Part shown: in pieces, positions 63,462-64,000 of the stretch
Layout of the letters: each line of letters starts with the position of its first letter
Numbering within the stretch: position 1 is the stretch's first letter
The notes under the pieces: model-generated
The model's database searches: none
Told to the model about the DNA's origin: nothing
The model's input: only the letters and a program-made list of their open reading frames with translations
Made by a program: the position numbers and the translations under genes
NCBI GenBank assembly: GCA_037044905.1
Contig: JBAOKB010000051.1
Coordinates: 1-64,000, forward strand
Origin: Hortaea werneckii
Lineage: Eukaryota; Ascomycota; Dothideomycetes; Mycosphaerellales; Teratosphaeriaceae
Direction: 5' to 3'
DNA: 64,000 nt

Positions 63462-64000
63462 TCAGCCACAGACCATGCCCTCCTTTGGCACTTTCAAGGT
63501 GCCCTCCTTCTCGGCATCACCAGCTTCAGCAGGAAGATTGACTTCCTTCTTTACTTCCGGTCCAACCTCCTCGGTCTTGCCACCAGGTGGCAAACCGGAC
63601 TCAACAGCTTGCTGCTCGTCCTCCTTTGCGGCTTTCTCAGCTGTCACTGTGCTAGCCCCACCATTTGCTTCACCTTTTGCGTCATCGTTTGCGTCGCCGT
63701 TTGCTGCACTGTTCGCTCCACCGGCTGACATGCCATTGTTTCTCGCTTCTTCATCCTCCTGCAACTTCCGCAGATCCTTCTTCGATAGCTGCAAACTCCC
63801 CTTCTCCAGGGCCTCCTTGGGCAGCGGTCGTACATATGGCTGACAAACCCAATAAGGCCTTTTGCACCTCCTGACTGCCTCATCGCTGCTCTCAGTAGCA
63901 TCTCTAACCTCGCCGTTCGACTCAACGACCACATCCTCGTACGCCTGAGGATTCTGCGCATAGTCTAAGAGACCAATCTTGACGGCTTCTTGCGTTAACC
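63462..64000 (-). CDS. Unrecognised protein, C-terminal part only
   Basis: The frame is open from the right edge of the window to a stop at 63462-63464, so the 5' part lies beyond base 64000. Visible parts are EAVKIGLLDYAQNPQAYED, then RRCKRPYWVCQPYVRPLPKE, followed by a Lys/Glu coiled-coil-like stretch (KKDLRKLQEDEEARNN) and an Ala/Gly/Asn-rich, acidic tail that ends EGMVCG. The RPYWVCQPYVRP block looks conserved and folded; the tail is probably disordered. I cannot name a family from this fragment. An in-frame Met at 63932 is probably internal. Confidence 0.6.
   Translation of the reverse strand, partial: LTQEAVKIGLLDYAQNPQAYEDVVVESNGEVRDATESSDEAVRRCKRPYWVCQPYVRPLPKEALEKGSLQLSKKDLRKLQEDEEARNNGMSAGGANSAANGDANDDAKGEANGGASTVTAEKAAKEDEQQAVESGLPPGGKTEEVGPEVKKEVNLPAEAGDAEKEGTLKVPKEGMVCG

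Noticed and set aside
1..64000. CRISPR arrays, telomere repeats, rRNA, complete transposons
   Set aside because: No regularly spaced repeats, TTAGGG arrays, rRNA-like segments or transposase/reverse transcriptase frames were seen on reading both strands.

Overview
This 64 kb window comes from the nuclear genome of a filamentous ascomycete. The evidence is dense protein-coding genes on both strands (29 called, two of them cut by the window edges), many short GT-AG introns of 46-75 nt, two Zn2Cys6 regulators, and fungal families such as Aim3-like, DUF1989 and fungal_trans. A Dothideomycete-like source fits the gene style, but that is inference. No rRNA, tRNA, CRISPR array or intact transposon was recognised by eye.

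Left part (1-20.2 kb): end of an acyl-CoA thioesterase, 2-isopropylmalate synthase (leucine synthesis), GH2 beta-mannosidase, a DUF1989 protein, a large Zn2Cys6/fungal_trans regulator, the F1-ATPase assembly factor Atp12, a Pex11-family peroxisomal protein, an F-box-like protein, an NmrA-like reductase with a reading-frame problem, and a Dal5-type permease.

Middle part (20.7-45.8 kb), mostly conserved cell functions: a heat-shock-type Hsp20 with an RGG box, a WRAP73/WDR8-like WD-repeat protein, a zinc-finger protein with a polyQ tract, the ribosome-maturation factor Sdo1 with an unusual linker insertion, an amidase, an Aim3-like proline-rich protein, a choline/ethanolamine kinase, a C2H2 regulator with a long leader region, a second Zn2Cys6 protein and the RNA-processing protein Lsm7. 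The gaps here carry very long G homopolymers (up to 68 G) and a 55 bp tandem duplication.

Right part (46.6-64 kb), accessory in character: a DHA1 multidrug-type transporter, a cytochrome P450, an unrecognised protein with UIM-like motifs, an FAD aromatic-type monooxygenase, a second MFS transporter, a GST-like protein and a secreted pepsin-like protease, then two unrecognised genes. P450, FAD monooxygenase, two transporters and GST within 12 kb suggest a detoxification, catabolic or small tailoring cluster; no PKS, NRPS or terpene synthase is present in the window.

Exon limits were set by hand from GT-AG sites and frame continuity. No novel defence or mobile system was found. The strongest oddities are the NmrA-like frame break, the G tracts, the Sdo1 insertion, and the split start and CxC finger of the C2H2 regulator.
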